Source: Lithospermum erythrorhizon (lineage: Eukaryota > Streptophyta > Magnoliopsida > Boraginales > Boraginaceae). Taken from it: a stretch of DNA of 64,000 nt. Numbering within the stretch: the stretch's first letter is position 1; each line of letters opens with the position of its first letter. The notes beneath the pieces are model-generated. The model saw nothing but the letters and a program-made list of their open reading frames with translations, did not search any database and had not been told where the DNA came from. The stretch spans positions 1 to 64,000 of the forward strand of contig JADFUC010001064.1 of NCBI GenBank assembly GCA_019722365.1. The letters are read 5' to 3'. This document shows, piece by piece, positions 26,549 through 38,759 of the stretch. The position numbers were made by a program, and so were the translations under genes.

Positions 26549-26863
26549 TTTTTTTTTCTATAACGATATGATAGAAGTTACAAATTTTATACAATATCAG
26601 ATATTAACTGCGACTAGTCACGTAATCAAGCGCAATAATCCCACAAAGGGCGCTAGAATGTCATTTGTACAGTCACCGAAAGCCTCACATAAATGTGCAC
26701 AATGAAATCCCACAAAGGGCGCTTAGAACGCCGAAAGTACCGAAAGTTTCCACATAACAATCTGACAAACCGGCATGTATAATACTCCTCGCTGTGGGAC
26801 CGAACCTCGGCATCTTCGAACAGGCTGCCTCGCATCGATCCCAAGAGGCCATTAGCCCACGGT
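26549..26863 (-). mobile_element. SINE-like retroposon with 14-bp target duplication
   Basis: A 315-bp insertion is flanked by perfect copies of ATAAGTGCTATGAT (26535-26548 and 26864-26877). Right after the left copy comes a run of T, the complement of a 3' poly(A) tail, so it reads on the minus strand. Its 5' end (minus strand) has GTGGGCTAATGGCC and then GAGGTTCGGTCCC, resembling the A and B boxes of a tRNA-derived promoter, as in plant SINEs. Two degenerate 70-bp units (AATCCCACAAAGGGCGCT at 26,636 and 26,706) lie in the body. It is GC-richer than its surroundings. Confidence 0.75.
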
Positions 26864-26879
26864 ATAAGTGCTATGATAG

Positions 26880-29800
26880 AGCATACAATACTTTACAATA
26901 TCTTTTATGAAGTTTTTATTTAGGTATGTGCCATTTCTTTGCATGATCAAGACTAATCCAACTACTATTGGTCAAACCAATTAATTCAATATTATTGTGT
27001 GACCTTGTTTGTTTGTTTTTTTTTTATAAAGAACGATCAATTTATTTTTATTAAATAATATCAACCAAAATTACAACATATTGGATACTTTTCCGAACAA
27101 TCAGAATAACTCAACAAGAGAACATCGCTATCCATAATCCCCAAACTGTATTATCTAAAAAGAATAATATCCCTCAGATTAAAAACAACTACAGGCCTAC
27201 AAAGCCCCAAATGACTAGAAATCAAATGAGGCCCAATAATCCCAACTGGAATCAACGGCCTAAACCAGCACCCCTATAAAACTGCACTGCAGACCAAGAC
27301 GCTAAAAATCTCGAAGATCCTAATCGGAGTCCCCGAGCCAGAGAAATAATTCCCTAAAGTTCGCAGTGCTTAATCGAGTTCAACCCCCAAAGCCTAAAAC
27401 TGAAGGGCTCATATCTCGACTTCCAGAACGAACTGAAGACCTTCTACCTATCAAAACGATCGCCCTCAATACGATTCATGAATATAAAGAAATCTCAAAA
27501 CAGATGTCGACGATAAGTTATGAGCGTTACAAGAAAACAAGGTGCTTTGACGAACCGAAATCTGAATTTTTAAGAAAATTATTTCTATATTTTTGTATCA
27601 CAAAGAAAGTTCCAAAGATCATATTTTTATCATCAAAATTAGTACAATGGAAGCACCGTGATCACAAGCACAACAAAGCCAAGTTCAAGAGCTTAAACAT
27701 TCATGATCATCAAAATATACAAAGTTTTGATTTTTATCATGACCAAGCTGCGGAAGATCATCAAATACATGGTCAATGGCATCAAGATACACAATCAAGC
27801 ACTAACAATGAGAAAAGTATATGGTTACTAACTTTAATATGAAATCCTAAGATTCTTCAAAAGTAGTAAACCGTGATGAAAAATCCTCAACTTTAATCTT
27901 TAAGCGAAAAAGCACGAAGAGGACAGCACATGATTACGCAGAATCACATAAAAACATTAAAGTGTATCAAGTTACGCAAAGAGAAAGAAGAAAATAAAAT
28001 AAAAAACTCCGGCTTACCTGGGAACCGCGAGGTCAGGCAGAAGAAAGCATGAGAAAATTTGATTTTTTTTCTCTCATTCATGCTTAAATAGACAAAGTTC
28101 AAGAGTAATTGCCCTAAAAGCCCGTTGTCGTTCTTGTCGACAAGTAAAGCTTCAGGCTCGAAAAATTGAGATATCAACAATCTCACCACACGTAGCCGTT
28201 CGAAATTCATTATCAAGAAAATACATGGACGGGCCGAAAAATTTTCACCCAAAAATTTATCCCAAATATTTATCGGTTAACCAAATAAACCGATAACATG
28301 CTTGAAAATTGTAAAAAAAAATAGAGTTTAACTTTAAATTAAACACTAAAATTAAAATAATTAATTCTAAAACCCGCGGGGTCAACATTAATTATTTTAA
28401 ATATTTAACATGACTTAAATTCTTGTTAAAATTACAAGTATTGATTCCGTTAAATCCACGAGTTCGATTAATATAACCTAATAAATCTAGTGGTACTAAC
28501 ATATAACGTATTTATGTTAGTAGTAAACCTTTCTAGAAAAATTAATTCTCAAGAAATCCTCTTACGGATCGGTAATTGTACCCAGATCTTAACATTAAAT
28601 AATAACAAATTAATTCGTATTAACTCAACAAATTAATTCCTATTAAATCCTCTACGGATTCTGGGAATTAATGGATTTTAACATGTACTAAATTCATGTT
28701 AACACAAAACCCTCAAGATATTTAATTCTCTAACGAATTGAGAATTAAATGGGATCCCAACACGTGTTGGTATTAAATTCCACATAAATTAAGTCTTCAC
28801 CAAGTCAATCCTTAACCGAAGGCTTAATTAAGTATCGTGACATACAAATCATGTCACAATAAATTCTAAACAAGTCAACCATCCTACAAGTCGCCCAAAC
28901 GACTGGGTCGACTGTGCATCGCGACCACTCAGTCATGTAAGATCTCTAAAACAAGTTATCATCCCCGCAGTCCCCAAATGGCATGGACGATGACTCAAGA
29001 CCGCAAGAATCTAAAACGCAGTTCTCAGTAAGCCCCAAATATGGTTAATAAACTACGACCTCCCGCAGTAGGGGGAGGTTGCTAACTGTGACCAAGATGC
29101 GTACTAAATTGACATCGAAAGAAGTTCATACAATCAAGCCATCCAACAAGTCATGTTATAATCGGATGCTATCTATAAAAAGAGTAGCAGCTGTCAAAAT
29201 AAAGGCCCAGCCGGAAAACCAACAACACGAAGTTGAAATCTAATATCGTCTGTCGAACCCTACACCTACTACGTATAAAATTTAAAATTTATCAAAAATA
29301 ATAATTAAATTGATTAATATGGATTAGTCAAATTAATTAAAAGTCGAGCCACTAAAAATGCCACGCTGGCCGACAGCTTTCTCGATTAAACCCTAAGTTC
29401 AAATCAAACCTCGATCGACAAAGCGGTCTCTTTAAATCAAGCACTGAATTAATCGAAGTAAAAAAATAAGGGTTTCTACATTAATTAACCCTAAAATTGA
29501 ACTCGAAATAGGGTTCCCGAGAAAATAGCCTCGCATTAAATGTCGATTAAAATTAGGGCTCGAAAAACCCCAATTTTATTTATTAAAATCGCTATAAGGA
29601 ACATTCCAAAAGCCAGTGGCTCAAAATGAAGAATCTGGAAATCACGGGGTTCAAAATGAAGATCAAAAGTTATGCTGTTCAAAATCAAGCCTGGGAGACG
29701 CATGCGTGGGTTCGAAATCGGTATCCTGGTTACAAGCACCAAAATCAAGGTCTAAACGGTCCGAGGTCAATATGAAAATATTTTGACCTAGAAAGAACCC

Positions 29801-29880
29801 AAACCTTCTTTTTTCATAAAAACGGGCGCTCGCTATACTTGACCAAGTAATTCCTAAATTACACGATGGTCCAGATCTTT
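26880..29880. other. Degenerate repeat sequence without a recognised gene
   Basis: CA-rich, low-complexity sequence with retrotransposon character. Frames at 27,366-27,842 (plus) and 27,944-28,252 (minus) lack recognisable domains. The stretch probably belongs with the LTR-like sequence that follows. Confidence 0.35.
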
Positions 29881-31340
29881 CCTCAAAATTCAACGGTCAA
29901 GATCGTGATCCACCTGAAATCAAACCGGCCAATCAGAAGCAAGTATTTGAAGCCCAGAAGACTATAAATACCCCCCTCTAATTTGGCTGCTGTAAATTTC
30001 AAAGACGAAAAATTCAATCAACAATCATCACATTCCACCACAAAAAACACACAAAAACTCTCGAAAATGGCTGCAGAAAAGGCCTTCCGAGATTTCTCTG
30101 TGTTAAATCTTTTAAGTCATGAAGCAAAACACCATGCGGTGGCTCGAAACACCTCCAGTGACCAAACAGCTGAATCAAGAATTATTGCACAAACGCACAA
30201 TTCTTCGCTAGAAGCAAATCACGAACTGGACGAACGTTTTCAAGAACGCTTTGAATATTCACAAGACTAAGCCACGTAGCCCCGATTATTAAAAACCGGA
30301 TGAACATCCTGATAAATTTCTGTGTGATAATCATCAAATCCTAGATATAGGAATACACTAAGCTGCCTCGGGCCCCTTGGTAGTCGATCCTTAGCCGAAA
30401 TAAGTCAAGTTTAAAGTCTTTGTCCGATTGATCAAGATTACCAATAAGGTCGGTTCTCCACCTTCATAATGGACAATATCACTCTACAAAGGTAGTTCGC
30501 TAAGTGCCGTCAGAGTAAAAGTTAAGTAATGATACTAAAATTTAAATCAAGTCCAAGCGAGGCAAAATCTCACTAAGTCCCACCTAGGTTTATCTCTTAA
30601 GTCCCACCTTATACAAAGAATACGCCGCGCGCCATCAGAAGCATAAAGCTGTTAAGCTAACGCTGCTTCAACACATGCTTCCTCTCTTACCCATACAACT
30701 CAGTTCGAATCTAAGTCCCTCTCAAAAAATAATTGGCCTCTTGCTACCAAGTCCCACCACAAAAGCGGCGACCTCCCCCTGCACAACTTCAAGTCCCACC
30801 AGGTGCTATAGCTTATCTGGGCCTACGAAGTCCCACCAAGAGTACTCAAAGTGCCAAGTCTCACTAATCGCGCATTAATTTCGGCAGTAAGTCCATGAAG
30901 TTTAACGTGAGACCGGAGATCAAGTCCAAGACCCAATATCAAGTCCATACAACCCAACAAAGTGAAATACGCCGCACGGCTGACCGTATCCAAGTCCGCA
31001 TCACTCTCACCCATCAAGACCAGACGTATATCCAAATTTAGAGCTCTTATCCAAATCAAATCAAATCAAGTCAAGTTCAAGCCAAGTTCAGTCTCAAGAC
31101 AAATCAAGTCAAATCAGGCTCAAGTTCAAGCTCAAATCAAGTCAAGGAAAGCCGAGCTCATACCAAGCTCATGTCAAGACCCTATCAAATCAAATCAAAT
31201 CAAGCCAAGTACAGCTCAAATCAAGTCAAGTCAAGCAAGCCAAACATATCACAACCGCCAACAAATGCTAGTGGACTCATAGTTTGGACAATGATCCTCT
31301 CGATTCTGGATAAAAACCTATACGCACACCAAGCACTTTT
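29880..31340 (+). mobile_element. LTR-like fragment with TATA box
   Basis: It resembles 16,480-17,600, with the same GATC-TGATCCACCT, CCAATC and TATAAATA order at 29,895-29,970. A run of AAGTCCCACC words follows at 30,540-30,900. The CACTA element begins just to the right, so this may be an older element it landed beside or in. The frame at 29,983-30,270 starts just past the TATA box and has no known domain. Confidence 0.45.
31050..31240 (+). repeat. Degenerate CAAATCAAGT repeat
   Basis: Low-complexity array of CAAATCAAGTCAAGTTCAAG-like words, adjacent to the left end of the CACTA element. Confidence 0.75.
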
Positions 31341-31404
31341 CTCATACCACTACAAAAACGGGCTGCTACATGTTTAAACTCAGAATAAAGCTCACAAAAC
31401 ATAG

Positions 31405-31760
31405 TAAAAAACCTTTTGTTACACTTTTGTTACGCATTTTTGACCGTTGGGAAAAACGGCAACGTAAATGTTGTTACTTAAAATGGCATAACAAAGCCAT
31501 GGTCTGCGAACCTTAACAAATGATGCCTTTCAGAATAAAAACTATTTGTTACGCTTAATAAATGAGTAACAAAAACCCATCTATTTATTACGTCGTGGTT
31601 GTCGTAACAAATATTTTGAAGTATGGATTCATTGGCTATTGTTACGCCCTTATTAGCATAGTAAATAATGAGTTATGTTCACCTATTATTACGCAATGAT
31701 TGGAGTAACAAATAATGTGTTATGGAAAGTGAATACAATAATTGTTACATCTTTTTAACA
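31405..31760. repeat. Left subterminal repeat array of the CACTA element
   Basis: Many copies of TTGTTAC(G) and its complement GTAACAA in both orientations, for example at 31419, 31428, 31455 and 31546. Matching copies fill the right end. In En/Spm such arrays are the binding sites for TNPA. Confidence 0.8.
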
Positions 31761-32018
31761 AATATCTTTAGAAATAAACACTAAATATATAAATTTAAAA
31801 CTTATAAATATATAAAATTACTTCAAGCATAACAAAATATTATAGTAATCATTTGAAAAATTACCAACATAACAAAATATTATATCCGAAAATAGAAACT
31901 AATTTTATCACGAATCACTTCCTATGTATTCAAAAATACAATCAAAATTCATGATACGTAACACACTTTAAGTCTGAAAACACATATTTCTTCTGTCATT
32001 GAAACATCTTCTAATTTT

Positions 32019-34869
32019 CTATGACCTGCAAAAACAAAATGCACAAATTAAATTATGTGTCCATACTAATTTGTCAACAACTAATATTATATATACATAT
32101 TTACATACATTTACTTTAGGCCAAGCTACAAAGTTGTTGATTGCCTGTGCAATAGTAATACCATCTTCATCTATCCCACTAAATATATAATTTGAGCATG
32201 TAGCTTCATCCAAAAAAACCAACCAATTATCTGGACCAAGAGGCAAATTAATAATTTTTTCTTTAGGATCTTTGCTTATCAATATTCCTTCAGCAACAAC
32301 TTTTTTGGGTATGCCATCATCGAACAAGCTAATCCTTACACCCTCCTATATATTCACCTCATGTTCATTATAATCTATATATAAAATAATAAACATCACT
32401 TAAACAACTAATATATACCCCACAATATACCTTAAGAGCATGGGTAGACAAAATCGGAGCTAATACATGACTAACATTCCTATAAGCGGTAGATGCATCA
32501 GGTATATATACAATAATATCAGTTCCATTCATGAACCATAAGGACAAACAACATACGTTTCATTTAAGTTCCATGAATGTCACTGAAGGCAACAAAACAA
32601 AAAAATTGAAATTGGAAACATACTACAAATAAAAGGACCATTATGACAAAGATAATCATAATGGGCAGATTTACCTGAGACGCGATATTTGCTGAACACG
32701 ATCCAATTCTAGGAGAGGATTGAGGAACCCCATACATAGCTATCAATTAATTAACTTGTTGAAGTTTCAAACCCATTTGCTTCCTCTCTTTTTGTAGTTG
32801 TTCCTTAATTTGCTTGAACTCTTCTTTTTCTTCTTTAAATTTGTGTAGTTCTTCTCTAAGCTCCTCTCGTTCTTGAATAATTTGACTAAGTCTGGACCTT
32901 GAAGAACTGCATGACTTCTTATGGATGCTTTTACCTACACATGTAACTCTTCCATATTTATCATTTCGAACAGCATCCTGGTACAACTTTGCTCTAAATT
33001 CTGAAGTTCTTTCCTCAACAGGTACGCTAGTCATTGTTCCCACTAAAAAATCCTACAACATCATAGAGATATTAATTAACTATTTTTGAAACATTCTAAA
33101 GACGTTACATTTACATATTCACTTACATGTAAATCCGTTGTTTCACCATCATCTATAACACCTTTTCCAAGGCTACGAGACACAAGCCATACATCCAATT
33201 GCGTAGCAGGCATACCCTTTAACTCAAGCTAACCATAAATGTAATGAATATATTAAAAAATTAGAGATTCAAATCATATATCATCTTATGAACAAACACT
33301 AATCCTACATACCTCATCAACAACTTCTGAAAATACAGTCATTCCAGTCCTGTGTGGAAACTTTCTTTGACCCCGATTTGTCGCATTAGCATATGCTTGT
33401 TCCTGGTAGATGTTGCATTACTTGAACTATTAATCTAATAAATCATATCATAAAATAAGACTCTTATTTACTGAAGTAAAACATACCTGAACTTCAGGTT
33501 TTTGCCAATAAATTATAGCTTCGCGAATTGGCTTTCAACTACCCGATTATCTAAATTCTCAATCATCTCTTCATCATTGGGTTCAAACTTTTTAAAATGA
33601 TTTTTAACTTGGTGCTTCCATTCCTTCCAATAAGCATGTAATATTTCATACACAATTGACTTAGCTTGTTCCGGAAGAAAAGTATTTTCATTTAAAAACA
33701 AGAAACATGAATAAGCTCATACATTAAGCACAATACCTAAATTAAGAAAAAAAAATCCAGCTCCTATGGATGATATATCCCAAAATTGACTTTATGTCAA
33801 TGCAGGAAAAAAACTATTTTCACTTATTTACTAAGTGTATGTATTATTATGCTTCAGTTACTATGGTGTAAAGATAATTTTAATTTGTTTGTCAACCTAA
33901 AAATAAACTTAATATTCAATACTAAATACTATATATTTGATTACATCCAAACTCACCTCTACTTCTTTTCATGCAGATTCTTTTTTTTTCCTTATCGATT
34001 TCCTTCCAAGTTTTTGTGATCAAAAAATTCAAACCCACCTATGCCAAACAACCAATGGCAGTTGCTAATTATTGGTATTGTGATTCAACTATTTGTCCTA
34101 GAGCATTCAAAGTTACATCGAAAGGCGTTCCTTTAGTCCATTGATCAGGGAATTGAGTAGGGCCTCGACCCTTTTTCTAGCTTGGTACACTCCCGTTTTG
34201 TTGAGTTTCTAATATATATGAAAGTGTACTTAGTATATATATATCTGAACTTGAATAAACCCAATAACATTATATATGAATCTTAATACCTAAATTATTT
34301 TGTTGAGCAGACTCGAAGCCTTCTGGTTGAACATGAGAACAATCTTCATGCGACCAAGAAGCTGATTGTGCTTGTTCTCTATTCACGGTTTGAGAGTTTA
34401 GAGTCATCTTTACTTGTTGTCGAATTTACACATTATTTTAGGATTGTTTTGCTTGTTGTTGAAGTTGTACCCTGCTTCTAGATGTTTCTACTTGTTGAAT
34501 CTCCATATTGCTTCTCGATGTATGAACCTATTGTTGAATTTGTACATTTCTCCGGCATGTAGGTTCTTGTTGTTGCATCCGGACATTGCTTCTTGATGTT
34601 TGAACCTGTTGCCTAATTTGAACAGTGCTTTGGGATGTGTGTTTTTGTTGTTGACTTTGCACGTTTTCCATATCTCGTGTTGCAATCCTGGTTGAGGGCT
34701 TTTTCATATTGTTGATAAAAAGTCTCTTCCAAGCATGTAAACTACTTTCATCAACATACTCAGGGAAATCGTCTTCTTGATTGTGATCCATTCTATTTCC
34801 TTCAACAATTATATCAATGATATGCAGAACATCTTCAATCCTTGAACCTCTTTTCTTCCCTTTTGCCAT
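32019..34869 (-). CDS. TNPA-like second gene of the CACTA element (multi-exon, boundaries uncertain)
   Basis: It starts at ATG 34867-34869 with a basic MAKGKKRGSR segment, followed by a Gln-rich stretch to 34528. Further coding blocks share features with the plant Ptta/En-Spm (Transposase_24-type) family: KGTPFDVTLNALGQ near 34130, a WKHQVKNHFKK block at 33701-33513, PATQLDVWLVSRSLGKG near 33200, and a Glu/Lys-rich coiled coil at 33043-32747. The last block at 32327-32019 resembles the DUF8039-type end of these proteins (FVAWPK). TNPA-like proteins bind subterminal repeats and help TIR pairing, so the flanking GTAACAA arrays are the likely targets (inference). Exon junctions are not resolved, and whether the frame is intact is unknown. 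Confidence 0.7.
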
Positions 34870-35256
34870 TTCAAAGACTATAACAAATAGCAAAGACAAT
34901 AAAAGAATAATCGAGGAACAAGCACAAACACAAATCAAATTTCAAAGTATTGAGATAATACAGATACAGATATAAGTAAAACAAGAAAACGCAATATACC
35001 TCCGTATACTCAAATTCAAGAAATAGTACTATGCAAAAAAAATAGTAATATGAACACCAAGCACAATTGTATAACACAAGTTTAAACCATAAATATGTTT
35101 AAAAAAAAAAGTGGAAGCCATGCTCCGTAACACTGCCAAAAAGCTAATCTAGCCTTACCTACTATCAAATATTAACTCTAAGAAAAAAAAAGCAAAAAAA
35201 TTAAGTAAAAAAAATATTTGATGATACTTATATTAAAGAAATCAAAAGATTATGTA

Positions 35257-38200
35257 TTATTTTTCCTCTTCATCATCTTCCTCCATGTTATCATCTCTTT
35301 CATGATCTGAAACTTCAACACCATCTACATCTTGTCTCACCCAACCAACATCTTCATCTCTAGCAGGAATATGGTCATCGAGTTGTTGTATGTTAAGTGC
35401 TTCATCTTCAACGTCAACTGAGTAAACATCATAATGGTCCCTTCTTGACATTGAAATGACTACTTTCCAATCAAGATTTATAGGGTCATCTAAATACCAA
35501 ACCTGCTCAGCTTGACTAGATAATACAAATGGCTCATGTGCTTCTAAATTTTCTTTATACAATAGATAATTGAAGTTAACTAGAGTAAAACCAAACTCAT
35601 CTACCATGTTCCCCCTATTAATATCTACCCAATCGCATTTGAACATTAAGAACTTCAAATCTTTGGAATATTTTATTTGAACAATTTCAGTCAGCACTCC
35701 GTGATAACTCACTGATCCTGATCGAGGGTTTCGATCTTTCACACTAGAATAACTATTTGTCACGGCCCGAACGACAACTCCACTATTTTGGGTTGTTTTA
35801 TTTGCATCAACACTCTTGGTACGAAATCTAAATCCATTAACTAATGCAGGAATTGTAGTACATTCTGTATGGTGTCGGACCATTTGCAAGTTGTTTTATT
35901 TCTTCTGAATAACAATTACTACTTGAGGCTTCTTCTTCTCCATTTATCTAGCCCAATGTAGATTTAATAAATACATTAAAAGAAAAAATATTATAGCTAG
36001 CATATACTTATCTTAAATATACTTACATAATTCTTAAACCATTCATGAAATGTCTCACTGTGTAACCTATCAATCTCTCTTCTTGATGCTCTAGGTTTGG
36101 TTTTTGAAAGCTTCATTTGATGAAGGCTGGAAATAAAAAAATCAGTTCATAACTTAAATATAAAGCAAGATATAATGATTAAATATCTTGAAGGTGAACA
36201 CTTACGTGCGGAAAGGAGCAACAACTTAACTATTAGCTAGTATATATTTATGTGCCTGTGCAATTGTTATTCGGTCCATAACTTTTTGCCTTCCCTTTCC
36301 AAGAGTTCGACAAGACTTACTATCTCCTTCATCATTACGTGGCTGTCGATTTTTTTTAGTTTCTACATCAATCATATATCTTCAACAAAAATTCATGCAT
36401 TCCTCCATCAAATATCCATTTTCAATTGATCCTTCTGAATACGCTCGATTACAAACATACTTCTTCAAAGTAGATAGATATCTGAATTGACAGATATAGA
36501 GAATTCAGTTAAAGGTTGCTCAATCAATCAACTTTATATAATACAGAAGATATGTGCCTTTCAATTGGATACATCCATCTAAACTGAACAGCTCCACCCA
36601 TTAATGCTTTTTCAGCCAAATGTATGGAAAGATGTTCCATTATATCAAAAAATGATGGGGGAAATATTTTTTCAAATGACAAATAGTAAGCACAATATGT
36701 TCTTGAAGGTTCTCTAAATCTGACATTGTGTTGACCTTGGAGCATAATTGCTTGAAGAAGTTAGACAACTCAATCAACACTTTTACAACACTAGCTGGCA
36801 ATATCTTACGCACAGTTACTGGAAGTATCTGTTGCATAAGCAAATGTAGGTCATGACTTTTCAAATCTAATAAGGTCCTTTTATTTCCATGCACACATCT
36901 TCAAATATTCGATCCATATCCATCTGGTGCCTTTAAAATCTTCAGAACCTTACAAAATATATTTTTTTCCTTCTTACCAAGGGGAAAGGTCCCGAAGGAA
37001 GAATCAATTTTCTATTTCTATTCCTCTTAGGATGCAACGGCGTTCTAATACCCAAGTTTTGCAAATTATGCCTCGAATTCAAGTTGTCCTTAGATCTTTT
37101 AACAATAGCCAATAAAGTCCAAATAATATTTTCACAAAAAAAATTTCTCGATGTGCATCACATCTAGATTATGTCGAATCAAATTAGTCTTCCAATACTC
37201 AATCTCATAAAATATACTTAACTTTTTATAATTTTTCTTACTCTTGTCTACTCGCTCTTCTAATCTCTTTTTGATATCTTCTTTCTTATATTCAGTTAAT
37301 ACACCATCATCATTGAATTCACTAAGTACATCTATACCATCTAATGTAGGTGGTTTTGTCTCCAATTCGATTTTTCCATTAAAGGACACTTTATATCTTC
37401 GCAATCTATGCCCTATCGGTAGAAAACGCCAATGATAAGTATAACAGTAGTTTCTACCTTGTTTCAACCAGTGAGATTGAGTATTCTTGCCATAATGAGG
37501 ACAAGCCAATGCACCTTTTGTGCTTTTTCCAGAAAGCATAGCATAAGCTGGAAAGTCACTAATAGTCCATAATAGTGTTGCATGTAGTGAGAACATCCGA
37601 TTAACAGAACCATCATAAGTCATAATACTATCAACCCATAACTCTTTCAGTTCTTCGATCAGCGGTTGCATATAAACATCTATCTTATTACTAGGTCCTT
37701 TTGGTCCATCGACTAAAATTGTTAATAATATAAATGATTGTTTCATACAAAACCATGGAGGTAAATTATAAATCATGATAGCTACAAGCCATGGTTCATA
37801 TTTATATATGGGTTAAACCCATCAGATGCCAACCCGATTCGAACATTACGAATATCTGATGCAAACTCTGGATGTTTTTTATCAAAATCTTTCCATCCTA
37901 ATGAGTCGGATGGGTGCCTGATCACTCCATCATCTTTACGTTCCCCCCCATGCCATCTCATTAAAGAAGCTGTCTTCGATGACATAAACAACTTTTGAAG
38001 TCTAGGCTTCAACGGAAAATATCTCATATGTTTAGCACTAATCTTTTTAACAGGATCCTTATACCTTGATTTCCCACAAATTTCACAAGTTTCACGCAAA
38101 CTATCTTCACCTCTAAAAAGCATATAGTTGTTGGGACAAACATCTATTTTTTGACTAGTAAAGCCTAAGTCCTCTGTAATCTTCTTTGCTTCATAATATG

Positions 38201-38759
38201 ATGTAGGAATTCTTGAGCCTTCTGGCAGTACCAAAGAAAATATATTGAGTAACGTATCCACCGACTTATCTGTCCACCCATTAATTACCTTTTCTTGTAG
38301 CAAAAATACAATAAATGACAACTTAGAAAAAAATTTGCAACCTGGATACAACTCTACCTCTACCTCCTCCATTAATCTGAAAAACTTGTTGGTATCATCA
38401 TTTGGATCCCCAGATTCATTACTATTCAATGTTTCATCAACTGGATAACCCATACCCTCGCGTAACATATCCACCATGTCATTTCCATGATCAAAATCCA
38501 CACCACTATTCACTTGCAAAGACTCAAATGGCTCTCCATGAAACCTCCAATTTTTATATGTTTTAAGAAATCCGTCTTTTAAGTAATGAATTACAATCTC
38601 ATGTCTTTTCTTAGTTAGGCGATTATGACATTTTGAACAAGGATAATATATTTTTGATCCTTCTTCTTTTCCAGAACAAGAAAAGTCAAGAAAATTTTGA
38701 ACACCTGACATGTATATTGTTGAAGCGCGATCATCTAATCCAATCCAACTTTTATCCAT
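35257..38759 (-). pseudogene. TNPD-type CACTA transposase, interrupted
   Basis: Coding blocks in order on the minus strand. 38759-37782 (325 codons) opens with the transposase-associated domain (DKSWI, then a CSKCHN cysteine motif) and the start of Transposase_21. 37776-37132 continues Transposase_21 (YNLPPW, RHNLDVMHIEK). Then come a short stretch around 37130-36960, a DUF4218-type block at 36894-36524 (LKSHDLHLLMQQ, RWMYPIER) and a DUF4216-type block at 35889-35257 (KFLMFKCDW, VWYLDD). Lesions include a stop plus frameshift at 37785-37770, a frameshift in an eight-T run near 37143, a TGA replacing serine in the NISRC motif near 36908, and a frameshift near 36660. Some gaps may be introns, but those within conserved motifs are mutations or sequencing errors. 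In intact elements this protein cuts the TIRs. Confidence 0.9.

Noticed and set aside
27366..27842. 158-codon open frame
   Set aside because: Composition is that of translated repeat sequence; no domain, no splice or leader context.
29983..30270. 95-codon frame just after a TATA box
   Set aside because: It lies within LTR-like sequence; no gag or other motif, so coding is not supported.
31050..31240. CRISPR-like spaced repeats
   Set aside because: The words are irregular low-complexity CAAATCAAGT runs with no constant spacer, in a plant genome.
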